Origin: Kiloniellales bacterium
GTDB lineage: Bacteria; Pseudomonadota; Alphaproteobacteria; Kiloniellales; JAKSBE01
Assembly: GCA_030067055.1 (NCBI GenBank)
Contig: JASJAL010000292.1
Span: forward strand, 1 to 5,279
Direction of reading: 5' to 3'
Length of the DNA stretch: 5,279 nucleotides
The translations under genes and the position numbers were made by a program. Below, in pieces: positions 1 to 4,718 of this stretch. The notes beneath the pieces were generated by a model, which did no database searches, had not been told where the DNA came from, and saw only the letters and a list, made by a program, of their open reading frames with translations. Positions within the stretch are counted from its first letter, which is position 1. Every line of letters begins with the position of its first letter.

Positions 1-278
1 CAGTAGCCGACCCCGCCGAGCAGGCGCACGACCACCAGCTTGGCGCCGGCGATCACCTTCTCGATGTAGAGGTCGACCGAGTAGTTGTGCGAGAGCTGCA
101 GGAGGTTGGCCAGGCGCAGGCTGGGAAAGCCGTCGCCAAAGCCGGACCGGGCCGCTGCAAGACTGGCCAGCTCGGTGTCGGCGGCGGAGAGCACGACGAT
201 CTCTCCCGGGCTCTGGCCCAGGTCGACCGGCTCGGAGCCGTCCGCGATGACGCCGGGCTGTGCCTGCAGCAGGTGCAC
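1..278 (-). CDS. cobN: Cobaltochelatase subunit CobN, N-terminal fragment (cut by window edge)
   Basis: CobN is the large subunit of the ATP-dependent aerobic cobaltochelatase (CobNST), which inserts Co(II) into hydrogenobyrinic acid a,c-diamide in the cytoplasm. Only the first 92 residues of a protein that is usually about 1,250 residues long are visible, and the reading frame runs open off the left edge. The fragment begins MHLLQAQPGVIADGSEPVDL and contains LSAADTELASLA (about 30-41), PSLRLANLLQLSHNYSVDLY (about 52-71) and KLVVVRLLGG (80-89). These are the recognisable N-terminal blocks of CobN, ahead of the main CobN/BchH-type domain, which lies outside the window. The start is GTG at 278-276, with a GGGGGA ribosome binding site 5 bases upstream. 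The gene follows cobW after only 15 bases, so it is very probably the next gene of the same operon. The family call is firm; the fragment says nothing about catalytic integrity. Confidence 0.93.
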   Translation of the reverse strand, partial: MHLLQAQPGVIADGSEPVDLGQSPGEIVVLSAADTELASLAAARSGFGDGFPSLRLANLLQLSHNYSVDLYIEKVIAGAKLVVVRLLGGVGY

Positions 279-293
279 TTCAGTCCCCCGGCC

Positions 294-1328
294 TCACGCC
301 CGCAGCGCCGCGGCGATTCCGGCCTGATCGAGATCGGCGCGGCCGATGAAAACCAGGCGGGTGGCACGGGGCTCGGCCGGCGCCCAGTCGCGGTCGTAGT
401 AGCTCTGGAAGCGGCCGCCGACGCCCTGCACGACCAGGCGCATGCCCTTGCCGGCGACGGCGGCGAAGCCCTTGATCCGGAAGATATCGTGCTCGGCGAC
501 CAGGGCCTTGAGCCGCTCCAGCAGGGCAGCCGGGTCGGCCAGCTCGCCCAGCTCCAGGGCGAAGCTGGCGAAGTCGTCGTGGTCGTGCTCCTCGCCGTCG
601 TCGTGGTGCGAGTGCCGGGAATCCAAATCGTCCTCGGCCGCCGCGGCCAGGCCGAGCAGGACGCCGGCCTCGATCCCGCCGTGGCGGGCCGGCAGGATCT
701 TCACCTCCGGGCGCAGCTGCGCCGTCACCTCGCCCTCGACGGCGCCCATTTCGCCTTCGGGCAGGAGGTCGGTCTTGTTCAGCACCACGAGGTCGGCCGA
801 GCCGAGCTGCTCCTCGAAGAGCTCCTCCAACGGGCTGTCGTGATCTAGGGCTTCGTCGGATTCGCGCTGGGCCTGCAGGGCCTCGGGATCGGCGGCGAAG
901 CGGCCGGCGGCCACGGCCGGCGCGTCGACCACGGCGATCACGCCATCGACCGTCACCCGGTTGCGGACGTCAGGCCAGTTGAAGGCCTTGATCAGTGGCT
1001 TGGGCAGCGCCAGGCCAGAGGTCTCGATGACGATGTGGTCGGGCGGCTCCGGCCGTTCCAGGATCTTCTCCATGGTCGGCAGGAAGTCCTCGGCGACGGT
1101 GCAGCAGATACAGCCGTTGGCCAGCTCCATCACGTCGTCCTCCGCGCAGCCCTCGATGCCGCAGCCCTTGACGATCTCGCCGTCGACGCCGAGGTCGCCG
1201 AACTCGTTGATGATCAGGGCCAGGCGCTTGCCCTGTGCGGTCTGCAGCAGGTGGCGGATCATGCTGGTCTTGCCGGCGCCGAGGAAGCCGGTGATCACGG
1301 TCGCGGGGATCTTGGCGTGCTGGGGCAT
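294..1328 (-). CDS. cobW: Cobalamin biosynthesis GTPase CobW (cobalt metallochaperone)
   Basis: This is a 344-residue G3E-family P-loop GTPase, close to the usual CobW length of about 350. CobW is thought to bind Co(II) in its Mg-GTP form and deliver it to the CobNST chelatase in the cytoplasm. Visible motifs are the Walker A GFLGAGKT (14-21), the switch I region NEFGDLGVDG (41-50), the metal-binding CICC motif (73-76), ETSGLALPKP (102-111), the guanine-specificity NKTD (184-187), and a His/Asp-rich stretch (about 239-252, with H239, H241, H242, H248 and H250) before the C-terminal CobW_C domain. The ATG start at 1328 has AAGGA seven bases upstream, and this site overlaps the cobU stop region, leaving 10 bases between the genes. 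The cobN start follows 15 bases downstream. The neighbours (cobU, cobN and the upstream B12 riboswitch) favour CobW over the zinc-responsive relatives ZigA/YeiR/YjiA. Confidence 0.96.
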   Translation of the reverse strand: MPQHAKIPATVITGFLGAGKTSMIRHLLQTAQGKRLALIINEFGDLGVDGEIVKGCGIEGCAEDDVMELANGCICCTVAEDFLPTMEKILERPEPPDHIVIETSGLALPKPLIKAFNWPDVRNRVTVDGVIAVVDAPAVAAGRFAADPEALQAQRESDEALDHDSPLEELFEEQLGSADLVVLNKTDLLPEGEMGAVEGEVTAQLRPEVKILPARHGGIEAGVLLGLAAAAEDDLDSRHSHHDDGEEHDHDDFASFALELGELADPAALLERLKALVAEHDIFRIKGFAAVAGKGMRLVVQGVGGRFQSYYDRDWAPAEPRATRLVFIGRADLDQAGIAAALRA

Positions 1329-1338
1329 TACGGGTTCC

Positions 1339-1869
1339 TTAGCTCGGGGATTTGAGGGCCAGCGGCAGACCCGCCGACAGAAAGACGACCGACTGGGCGA
1401 CGCCGGCCACGGCCTGGTGCAGGCGCCCGGCGTGATCGACGAAGGCGCGGGCCAGGGCGTTGGCGGGCACCACGCCGAGACCGACCTCGTTGGAGACCAT
1501 CACCACGGCGCCGTCGAGGTGCGGCAGGACCTCGACCAAGCGCCGGGTCTCGGCGGCGATGTCGCGCTCCGCGCCCAGGAGGTTGGACAGCCAGAGCGTC
1601 AGGCAGTCGACCAGGACCGCACCGTCCGAGGCCGAGCTCTGCTCCAATGCGCCGACGAGATCGAGCGGCGCCTCGATCGTGCGCCAGCGGACCCCGCGCC
1701 GGGCACGATGCTCGGCGATGCGTTGCTGCATCTCCGCGTCGCCGGGCTCGGCGGTCGCGATGTAGGTGCAACGGCCGGACTGCGCCTCGACCCGGGCCTC
1801 GGCATAGCGGCTCTTGCCCGAGCGCGCGCCGCCCAGCACTAGGGTCAGGGGTGGAAGACCGCCCGTCAC
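1339..1869 (-). CDS. cobU: Bifunctional adenosylcobinamide kinase / adenosylcobinamide-phosphate guanylyltransferase
   Basis: This cytoplasmic enzyme (CobP in the Pseudomonas denitrificans nomenclature) phosphorylates adenosylcobinamide and then transfers GMP to give adenosylcobinamide-GDP, the activated donor for nucleotide loop assembly. The 176-residue length matches the family. Visible motifs are the P-loop GGARSGKS (13-20), IATAEPGDAEM (37-47), H54 in the IAEHRARR stretch (at the position of the guanylylated His in Salmonella CobU), VDCLTLWLSNLL (87-98) and VSNEVGLGVVP (125-135). The start is GTG at 1869 and overlaps the TGA of the upstream protease gene in a GTGA arrangement. No good Shine-Dalgarno sequence precedes it, so translational coupling to the upstream gene is likely. 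The stop is TAA at 1341-1339, 10 bases before cobW. Confidence 0.95.
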   Translation of the reverse strand: MTGGLPPLTLVLGGARSGKSRYAEARVEAQSGRCTYIATAEPGDAEMQQRIAEHRARRGVRWRTIEAPLDLVGALEQSSASDGAVLVDCLTLWLSNLLGAERDIAAETRRLVEVLPHLDGAVVMVSNEVGLGVVPANALARAFVDHAGRLHQAVAGVAQSVVFLSAGLPLALKSPS

Positions 1870-2702
1870 CGAAAGCAGTCTCTGCTGTGCGAGTTTGCAG
1901 CCGAAGGAATCAGGCCGCCGGCCAGCACCACGCCTGGCACGACAACCCGTTCGGCCGGCACCAGGAGTTGCCAGTCGTGATCAACCGGCAGGACGCGCAG
2001 CAGATAGTCCTTGCCGGCGGTCGGCTGGCCGACGACCTGAGCGCCGGCATGGCGGGCGAGCAAAGCGGCGAGGATCTCGCCGCTGCTTGCGGTATCGGGG
2101 CCAACCTTCACGGTTAGACCGCAGACTTCACCGAAGGCCGCAACCTTGGGAAGGGAAAGCGACCTTTCGCCCTGCGCCCCGGAAAGGCGCAGGGCGTCTT
2201 CGACCCGACCTGCAAAGCCCGCCGCAATGCGCAGCATCCGTTCGAAGTCGCCGCCTCGATTCCGGCTGAGATCCAGGACGATATCCTGGGCATGATCCCC
2301 ATGAGCCGCGAAAGCCGCGCGGAGCTCTGCCTCGGCTTTGCGTCCGAAGCGATCAAGGCGGAGGTAGAGCCGCTGGTCCGCTTGCCGCCGCGCTTCGATC
2401 AGGGAGGCCTGCGTCTTCACCCAGCGGATGGTGTCGCTGTCGGGATGGACGCGGCGGCGCAGGCGGAAGCGGTCGCTCGGCTGCTCGGCCAGTTGCCGGG
2501 CGATGCAGATGGCGTCGTCGCCGCAGCGCGCTCGCAGCAGATCCCTGCTCTGGGAAGCCGGCATCGCGCCCAGGTTCTCGATGCTGTCCATCAGTCGCTC
2601 GGACGCCGCCCCGGCCCAGGCGGCGGTCAGACCGCCGCCCAGGAGGAACGCGCAACCCAGTGCGCTAGTGGCAGTAGTTGATCGCGCCCACCATCGTCGC
2701 AC
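1866..2702 (-). CDS. Secreted S41-family (C-terminal processing type) serine peptidase, no evident PDZ domain
   Basis: The 278-residue protein begins with an Arg/Trp-containing n-region (1-10), a hydrophobic segment (about 11-30) and a likely signal peptidase site near AWA-GAA (28-33), so the mature enzyme should be exported. The C-terminal half carries S41 hallmarks: DLSRNRGG (144-151), matching the family DLRxNxGG block, TASSGE (204-209) with the likely nucleophile S206, and GQPTAGK (225-231) with the likely general base K231. The 25-residue Ser-Lys spacing equals that of tail-specific proteases such as Prc and CtpA. Residues 35-135 show no recognisable PDZ sequence and are basic and helix-like, so this is a short, atypical member. 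C60/C66 and C194/C276 could form disulfides. The GTG start at 2702 is supported by GGAGGAG seven bases upstream and lies inside the preceding gene (38-base overlap). The substrate is unknown. Placement between the propeller gene and cobU suggests B12-controlled expression. Confidence 0.82.
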   Translation of the reverse strand: MRRWWARSTTATSALGCAFLLGGGLTAAWAGAASERLMDSIENLGAMPASQSRDLLRARCGDDAICIARQLAEQPSDRFRLRRRVHPDSDTIRWVKTQASLIEARRQADQRLYLRLDRFGRKAEAELRAAFAAHGDHAQDIVLDLSRNRGGDFERMLRIAAGFAGRVEDALRLSGAQGERSLSLPKVAAFGEVCGLTVKVGPDTASSGEILAALLARHAGAQVVGQPTAGKDYLLRVLPVDHDWQLLVPAERVVVPGVVLAGGLIPSAANSHSRDCFR

Positions 2703-3852
2703 CCCAGGGCTCCTCCCCGACGCCGTCGATCATCTTGATCACCTTGCGCGCGCGGATGTCGATTACCGCCACCTTGTCGGCCTCGCTGAGGGCCACGTAG
2801 AGCTTGCGACCGTCGGGGGTCGTGACCCCGGTCTCGGGCGTCCCGGGCAGGGCGATCTCGCCGGCCGGCCGCATGGTCTCGAGGTCCAGGATCACCGCCT
2901 TGTCTTCGCCACGGCTGATGACGAAGGCCGTAGTCTCGAACCAGCCCGTGTTGATGCCGGTCATGTCGGCCGCCCCCGGCAGGGTCGCGACCACCTCGAG
3001 GGTGGCAGTCGAGATGACCGAGACCGTCTGGTCGCCGTTGTTGGGGACCAGCATGTAGCGCCCATCGGCCGTAGAGTAGGCGCGCCAGGGCAGTTCGCCC
3101 AAGGTCAGTGTCTTGACCGTCTTCTTGGTCCTGAGGTCGAGCACCGCCAGGACGTTGCCCTCGCCATGCGCGGCAAAACCGAGGCGCCCGTCCGGGGTGC
3201 GGGTAACGTTGATAATGCCCTGATACTCGGCGGAACCCTGGTCGGCGGCAGAGGCCAGGGGCGTCGGCTCGGCGACCGGGATTTCCTTCACGACCTTGCC
3301 CTCGGCGACGGAAACCACGCTGACGTGGTTGGCGCCCAAGTTGGCAACGAAGACGAAATCGCCCTCGGGGCTGAAGGTCAGGTTGTGCGGCTCGAAGAGG
3401 CCCTCGACCCGGGCAAACTCGCGGTTCTCGCTCAGCGAAATCAGCGACAGCGTTCCGGCAGCGATGTTGCCCACCGCCAGCACCGAACCGCCGGGGCTCA
3501 GCTCCATGTGCTCCGGCTCTTTGCCCAGGGTGAGCGTCGCCTCGACCTGGAAGCGCTGCAGATCAAAGATGGTGATGGTGTCATCGGAGGTATTGCTGGC
3601 GACCAGCTTGCCGAGCGTGTCGGAGATGACGACCTGGTGCGGCTGCATGCCAACGGGGACCTTGGCAACGACCTCGTCGGTCGAGGTGTCGATCACTGCC
3701 ACGTCGGCCGAGGCGCGGTTCGGCACATAGAGATAACGACCCGAATCTACGCCCAGCACAGGTGTCGGCTGGGAAGTTGTGGCGGCAGTCGCGGCCACGG
3801 CGAAGACTCCAGCGGCCAAAGCCGCGGGGAGTGCAGCGAGACGAAGTGACAT
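2665..3852 (-). CDS. Secreted YVTN/YncE-like beta-propeller repeat protein, first gene of the B12 riboswitch operon
   Basis: This 395-residue protein has a signal peptide (hydrophobic 5-22, likely cleavage near ATA at 21-23), so it is probably periplasmic or surface exposed. The rest is a YVTN-type propeller. Repeating units of the form LYVPN...ADVAVIDTSTDEVVAKVPVG recur at about 40-68, 83-110, 126-152, 167-193, 226-252, 267-292, 309-335 and 351-377. Most blades open with a P/E-H/W turn: PHQ (71-73), EHM (114-116), PHN (155-157), PWR (255-257), PWG (382-384). The protein ends in NYCH, and the last-strand register suggests a closed 7- or 8-bladed ring. The ATG at 3852 is chosen because it gives the signal peptide and has AGGGAAGGGA just upstream; in-frame codons further upstream belong to the riboswitch. 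Relatives such as E. coli YncE sit next to TonB-dependent receptor genes and respond to metal status. Here the cobalamin riboswitch is direct evidence of B12 control. Molecular function is unknown. Confidence 0.9.
   Translation of the reverse strand: MSLRLAALPAALAAGVFAVAATAATTSQPTPVLGVDSGRYLYVPNRASADVAVIDTSTDEVVAKVPVGMQPHQVVISDTLGKLVASNTSDDTITIFDLQRFQVEATLTLGKEPEHMELSPGGSVLAVGNIAAGTLSLISLSENREFARVEGLFEPHNLTFSPEGDFVFVANLGANHVSVVSVAEGKVVKEIPVAEPTPLASAADQGSAEYQGIINVTRTPDGRLGFAAHGEGNVLAVLDLRTKKTVKTLTLGELPWRAYSTADGRYMLVPNNGDQTVSVISTATLEVVATLPGAADMTGINTGWFETTAFVISRGEDKAVILDLETMRPAGEIALPGTPETGVTTPDGRKLYVALSEADKVAVIDIRARKVIKMIDGVGEEPWGATMVGAINYCH
2710..2716 (-). promoter_or_regulatory. Internal Shine-Dalgarno site (GGAGGAG) setting the S41 peptidase start
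   Basis: GGAGGAG on the minus strand lies seven bases before the GTG at 2702 and inside the codons for G-E-E-P-W-G near the end of the propeller gene. Its strength and spacing favour this start over any downstream alternative, and this start also gives the complete signal peptide. Ribosomes finishing the propeller gene at 2665 would pass over it, so the two proteins are probably translationally coupled. Confidence 0.7.
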
Positions 3853-3890
3853 GGGTTTCCCTTCCCTCTCTCGGTCCAAAGACCCATGCC
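3848..3890 (-). promoter_or_regulatory. Start-codon sequestering hairpin of the riboswitch expression platform
   Basis: On the minus strand CATGGGT (3888-3882) is perfectly complementary to ACCCATG (3856-3850), which contains the propeller gene's ATG. The helix can be extended to 9 bp (3890-3882 with 3856-3848) through one G-U pair. The 25-base loop holds the AGGGAAGGGA ribosome binding site. No terminator with a U-tract follows the aptamer, so control of translation initiation is the simplest reading. The repeat is seen directly; its role as the OFF-state sequestrator is inferred. Confidence 0.6.
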
Positions 3891-3964
3891 CTTTGCGAAG
3901 GGCCCGGCCCCGGAAAGTGCCGGCCGGACGGCCCGCCGGTTCCCCCGCCCGGCGGCTTCGCAAG
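3888..3964 (-). repeat. Nested inverted repeats between aptamer and sequestrator (candidate switching structures)
   Basis: Minus-strand TTGCGAAG (3963-3956) pairs perfectly with CTTCGCAA (3900-3893). This outer helix encloses two GC-rich hairpins: CCGCCGG/CCGGCGG (3955-3949 with 3939-3933) and CCGGCC/GGCCGG (3927-3922 with 3909-3904), which gives a three-way junction. A competing local hairpin, GCCCTT-CGCA-AAGGGC (3903-3888), uses the 3' arm of the outer helix and the first bases of the start-codon hairpin. The mutually exclusive pairings resemble a riboswitch expression platform. In such GC-rich sequence the short inner helices could be chance; the 8-bp outer one is less likely to be. Confidence 0.45.
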
Positions 3965-3972
3965 TGGCGCAG

Positions 3973-4151
3973 GCAACGGCAGGTCTCCTGGCTCGCGGGT
4001 TTGGAGCGCGGATCCCGCCTTCCCGGTTGCCCAGTGGCTCTCCCTTGGATCCGCGTCACCCGCCCACAGTTGCGGGGGCAGCCGGGGCTTCGGCGCCCTG
4101 CGGCGGGCGCCCGACCCCATTCCCTCTTGATCCCGAAACGGGAACCGTTGC
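3973..4151 (-). promoter_or_regulatory. Cobalamin (B12) riboswitch aptamer
   Basis: Read on the minus strand, this RNA carries the conserved cobalamin riboswitch blocks in the right order. A perfect 7-bp P1 helix pairs GCAACGG (4151-4145) with CCGTTGC (3979-3973). Next come a GGTTCCC...GAGGGAA region (about 4147-4118), the core GGCTGCCCCCGCAACTGT (4083-4066), AGCCACTGG (4039-4031), a GGGAAGGC element (about 4025-4018) and the B12 box AGCCAGGAGACCTGCC (3993-3978). The length (179 nt) is typical. Binding of adenosylcobalamin or another cobalamin would normally switch off the downstream genes. The aptamer ends 120 bases before the propeller start codon, so it should control that gene and, through the close gene spacing, the peptidase, cobU, cobW and cobN. 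Confidence 0.96.
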
Positions 4152-4160
4152 AGCAGCGAG

Positions 4161-4188
4161 CCTATGCCATGCGAAGTTGGCAGGACAA
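4161..4188 (-). promoter_or_regulatory. Candidate promoter of the B12 riboswitch operon
   Basis: Minus-strand TTGTCC (4188-4183) could be a -35 element and CATAGG (4166-4161) a weak -10 element, with a 16-base spacer. Transcription would then begin near 4154, immediately before the riboswitch P1 helix at 4151, and that fit is the main support. The match to the -10 consensus is poor (3 of 6). The -35 element lies inside the inverted repeat at 4171-4198. Confidence 0.35.
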
Positions 4189-4198
4189 GCGTCTTCGC
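4171..4198. repeat. Short inverted repeat GCGAAG...CTTCGC in the divergent intergenic region
   Basis: GCGAAG (4171-4176) and CTTCGC (4193-4198) form a perfect 6-bp inverted repeat with a 16-base spacer, between the two divergent transcription units and around the candidate -35 element of the B12 operon. It could be a regulator operator or chance. No adjacent regulator gene is visible in the window. Confidence 0.25.
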
Positions 4199-4232
4199 GC
4201 CGGATCGCGGTCCAGAAACGTCCGCGGCGATC

Positions 4233-4241
4233 TGCTAGACT
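4233..4241 (+). promoter_or_regulatory. Possible extended -10 element for the merF-like gene
   Basis: TGCTAGACT fits the extended -10 pattern TGnTAnnnT and lies just seven bases before the ATG at 4248. No convincing -35 element is seen 17 bases upstream. If it is used, transcription would begin at or very near the ATG, giving a leaderless message. That would agree with the absence of a usable Shine-Dalgarno sequence. Confidence 0.25.
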
Positions 4242-4247
4242 CGAGAC

Positions 4248-4478
4248 ATGAAGGACGTGACCCTGCTCAAGATCGGCTCGATCGGCATCGTGGTCGCCGG
4301 GGTCTGCTGCTTCACCCCGGCGCTGGCGGTTCTGCTGGGCGCGCTCGGGCTCTCGGGCTGGCTCGCCTGGCTCGACCGCGTCCTTCTGCCCGCCTTCACC
4401 CTGTTCCTCGGGCTGTCGGTCTACGCCATGCTCTGCATCCTGCGCCGGCGCAGCATCAAGCGGGAGCCAGGGGAATGA
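4248..4478 (+). CDS. merF: MerF-like mercury (Hg2+) transport membrane protein
   Basis: The 76-residue protein has two hydrophobic transmembrane segments (about 8-33 and 45-66) and the characteristic CCFTPALAVLLGALGLSG block (20-37), matching MerF of mercury resistance systems, which is about 81 residues long. In MerF the vicinal Cys pair in the first helix (here C20-C21) binds Hg(II) and passes it into the cytoplasm. The second vicinal Cys pair found near the C-terminus of classical MerF is absent; the tail is RRRSIKREPGE, and the only other Cys is C63. The start shows no proper Shine-Dalgarno sequence (only GAGA one base before the ATG). The gene overlaps the following GDCCVxC gene as ATGA, so the two are co-translated. 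No merR, merA, merT or merP is visible, so the real substrate could be Hg(II) or another soft metal. Confidence 0.85.
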   Translation: MKDVTLLKIGSIGIVVAGVCCFTPALAVLLGALGLSGWLAWLDRVLLPAFTLFLGLSVYAMLCILRRRSIKREPGE

Positions 4479-4705
4479 CCCGCTTCGAATCGACCCTCAC
4501 CTGCCCGCTCTGCGGCCATCGCCGCAGCGAGACCATGCCGAGCGACGCCTGCCAGTACTTCTACGATTGCCAGGGCTGCGGCGCGGTCCTGAAGCCGAAG
4601 CCCGGCGACTGCTGCGTCTTCTGCTCCTACGGCTCGGTCCCCTGCCCGCCAGTGCAGGAAGGCGGCTACTGCGAGACCGGCCGGCAGGCCCCGGTTCGAG
4701 GCTAG
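4475..4705 (+). CDS. GDCCVxC-domain small Cys-rich protein
   Basis: The 76-residue soluble protein has ten cysteines. CPLC (10-13) and C32-x2-C35 look like a zinc-ribbon arrangement, with C26 nearby. The signature GDCCVFCSYGSVPCPPVQ (44-61) identifies the GDCCVxC family, in which some members have selenocysteine in place of a Cys; here all positions are Cys codons. Biochemical function is not established. The family commonly neighbours mercury transport genes, and here it overlaps the merF-like gene by four bases. The GGGAG at 4462-4466, eight bases before the ATG, is a good ribosome binding site. A role in binding or handing on the metal imported by the MerF-like partner is a reasonable inference. 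It ends 13 bases from the convergent oxygenase gene with no clear terminator between them. Confidence 0.88.
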   Translation: MTRFESTLTCPLCGHRRSETMPSDACQYFYDCQGCGAVLKPKPGDCCVFCSYGSVPCPPVQEGGYCETGRQAPVRG

Positions 4706-4718
4706 ACCGACGGCCGCC

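Larger units (their letters stand above)
4152..4247. other. Divergent intergenic region between the B12 operon leader and the merF-like gene
   Basis: Ninety-six bases separate the riboswitch P1 helix (minus strand) from the merF-like ATG (plus strand). It holds the candidate minus-strand promoter, the GCGAAG/CTTCGC inverted repeat and the possible extended -10 described separately. No MerR-type operator (a dyad within a 19-20 base -35/-10 spacer) was recognised, and no open reading frame with family features is present. Confidence 0.6.

Noticed and set aside
87..848. Plus-strand open frame opposite cobN and cobW
   Set aside because: It runs antisense to two genes with clear family motifs, and its composition is biased with runs of Val and Gly from the complementary codons.
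961..1842. Plus-strand open frame opposite cobW and cobU
   Set aside because: It is an antisense shadow spanning two genes, with no recognisable motif and no ribosome binding site that stands out.
2428..3849. Long plus-strand open frame (473 codons) opposite the propeller and peptidase genes
   Set aside because: It is the antisense shadow of two convincing genes in GC-rich DNA. Its translation is low-complexity, Gly/Arg/Asp-rich, with no domain motif.
3893..3963. Intrinsic transcription terminator in the riboswitch leader
   Set aside because: GC-rich hairpins exist but none is followed by a U-tract on the minus strand, so a Rho-independent terminator is not supported.
3853..4059. Upstream in-frame extension of the propeller protein to an ATG at 4059
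   Set aside because: These 69 codons translate the riboswitch and its expression platform. The ATG at 3852 has a ribosome binding site and begins a signal peptide.
3779..4705. Plus-strand frame running across the riboswitch into the GDCCVxC gene
   Set aside because: Its 5' part reads through structured RNA on the other strand. Only the 3' part from the ATG at 4475 shows family conservation and a proper ribosome binding site.
4706..4718. Bidirectional terminator between the GDCCVxC gene and the oxygenase gene
   Set aside because: Only 13 bases separate the two stop codons, and no stem-loop with a T-run was found there.
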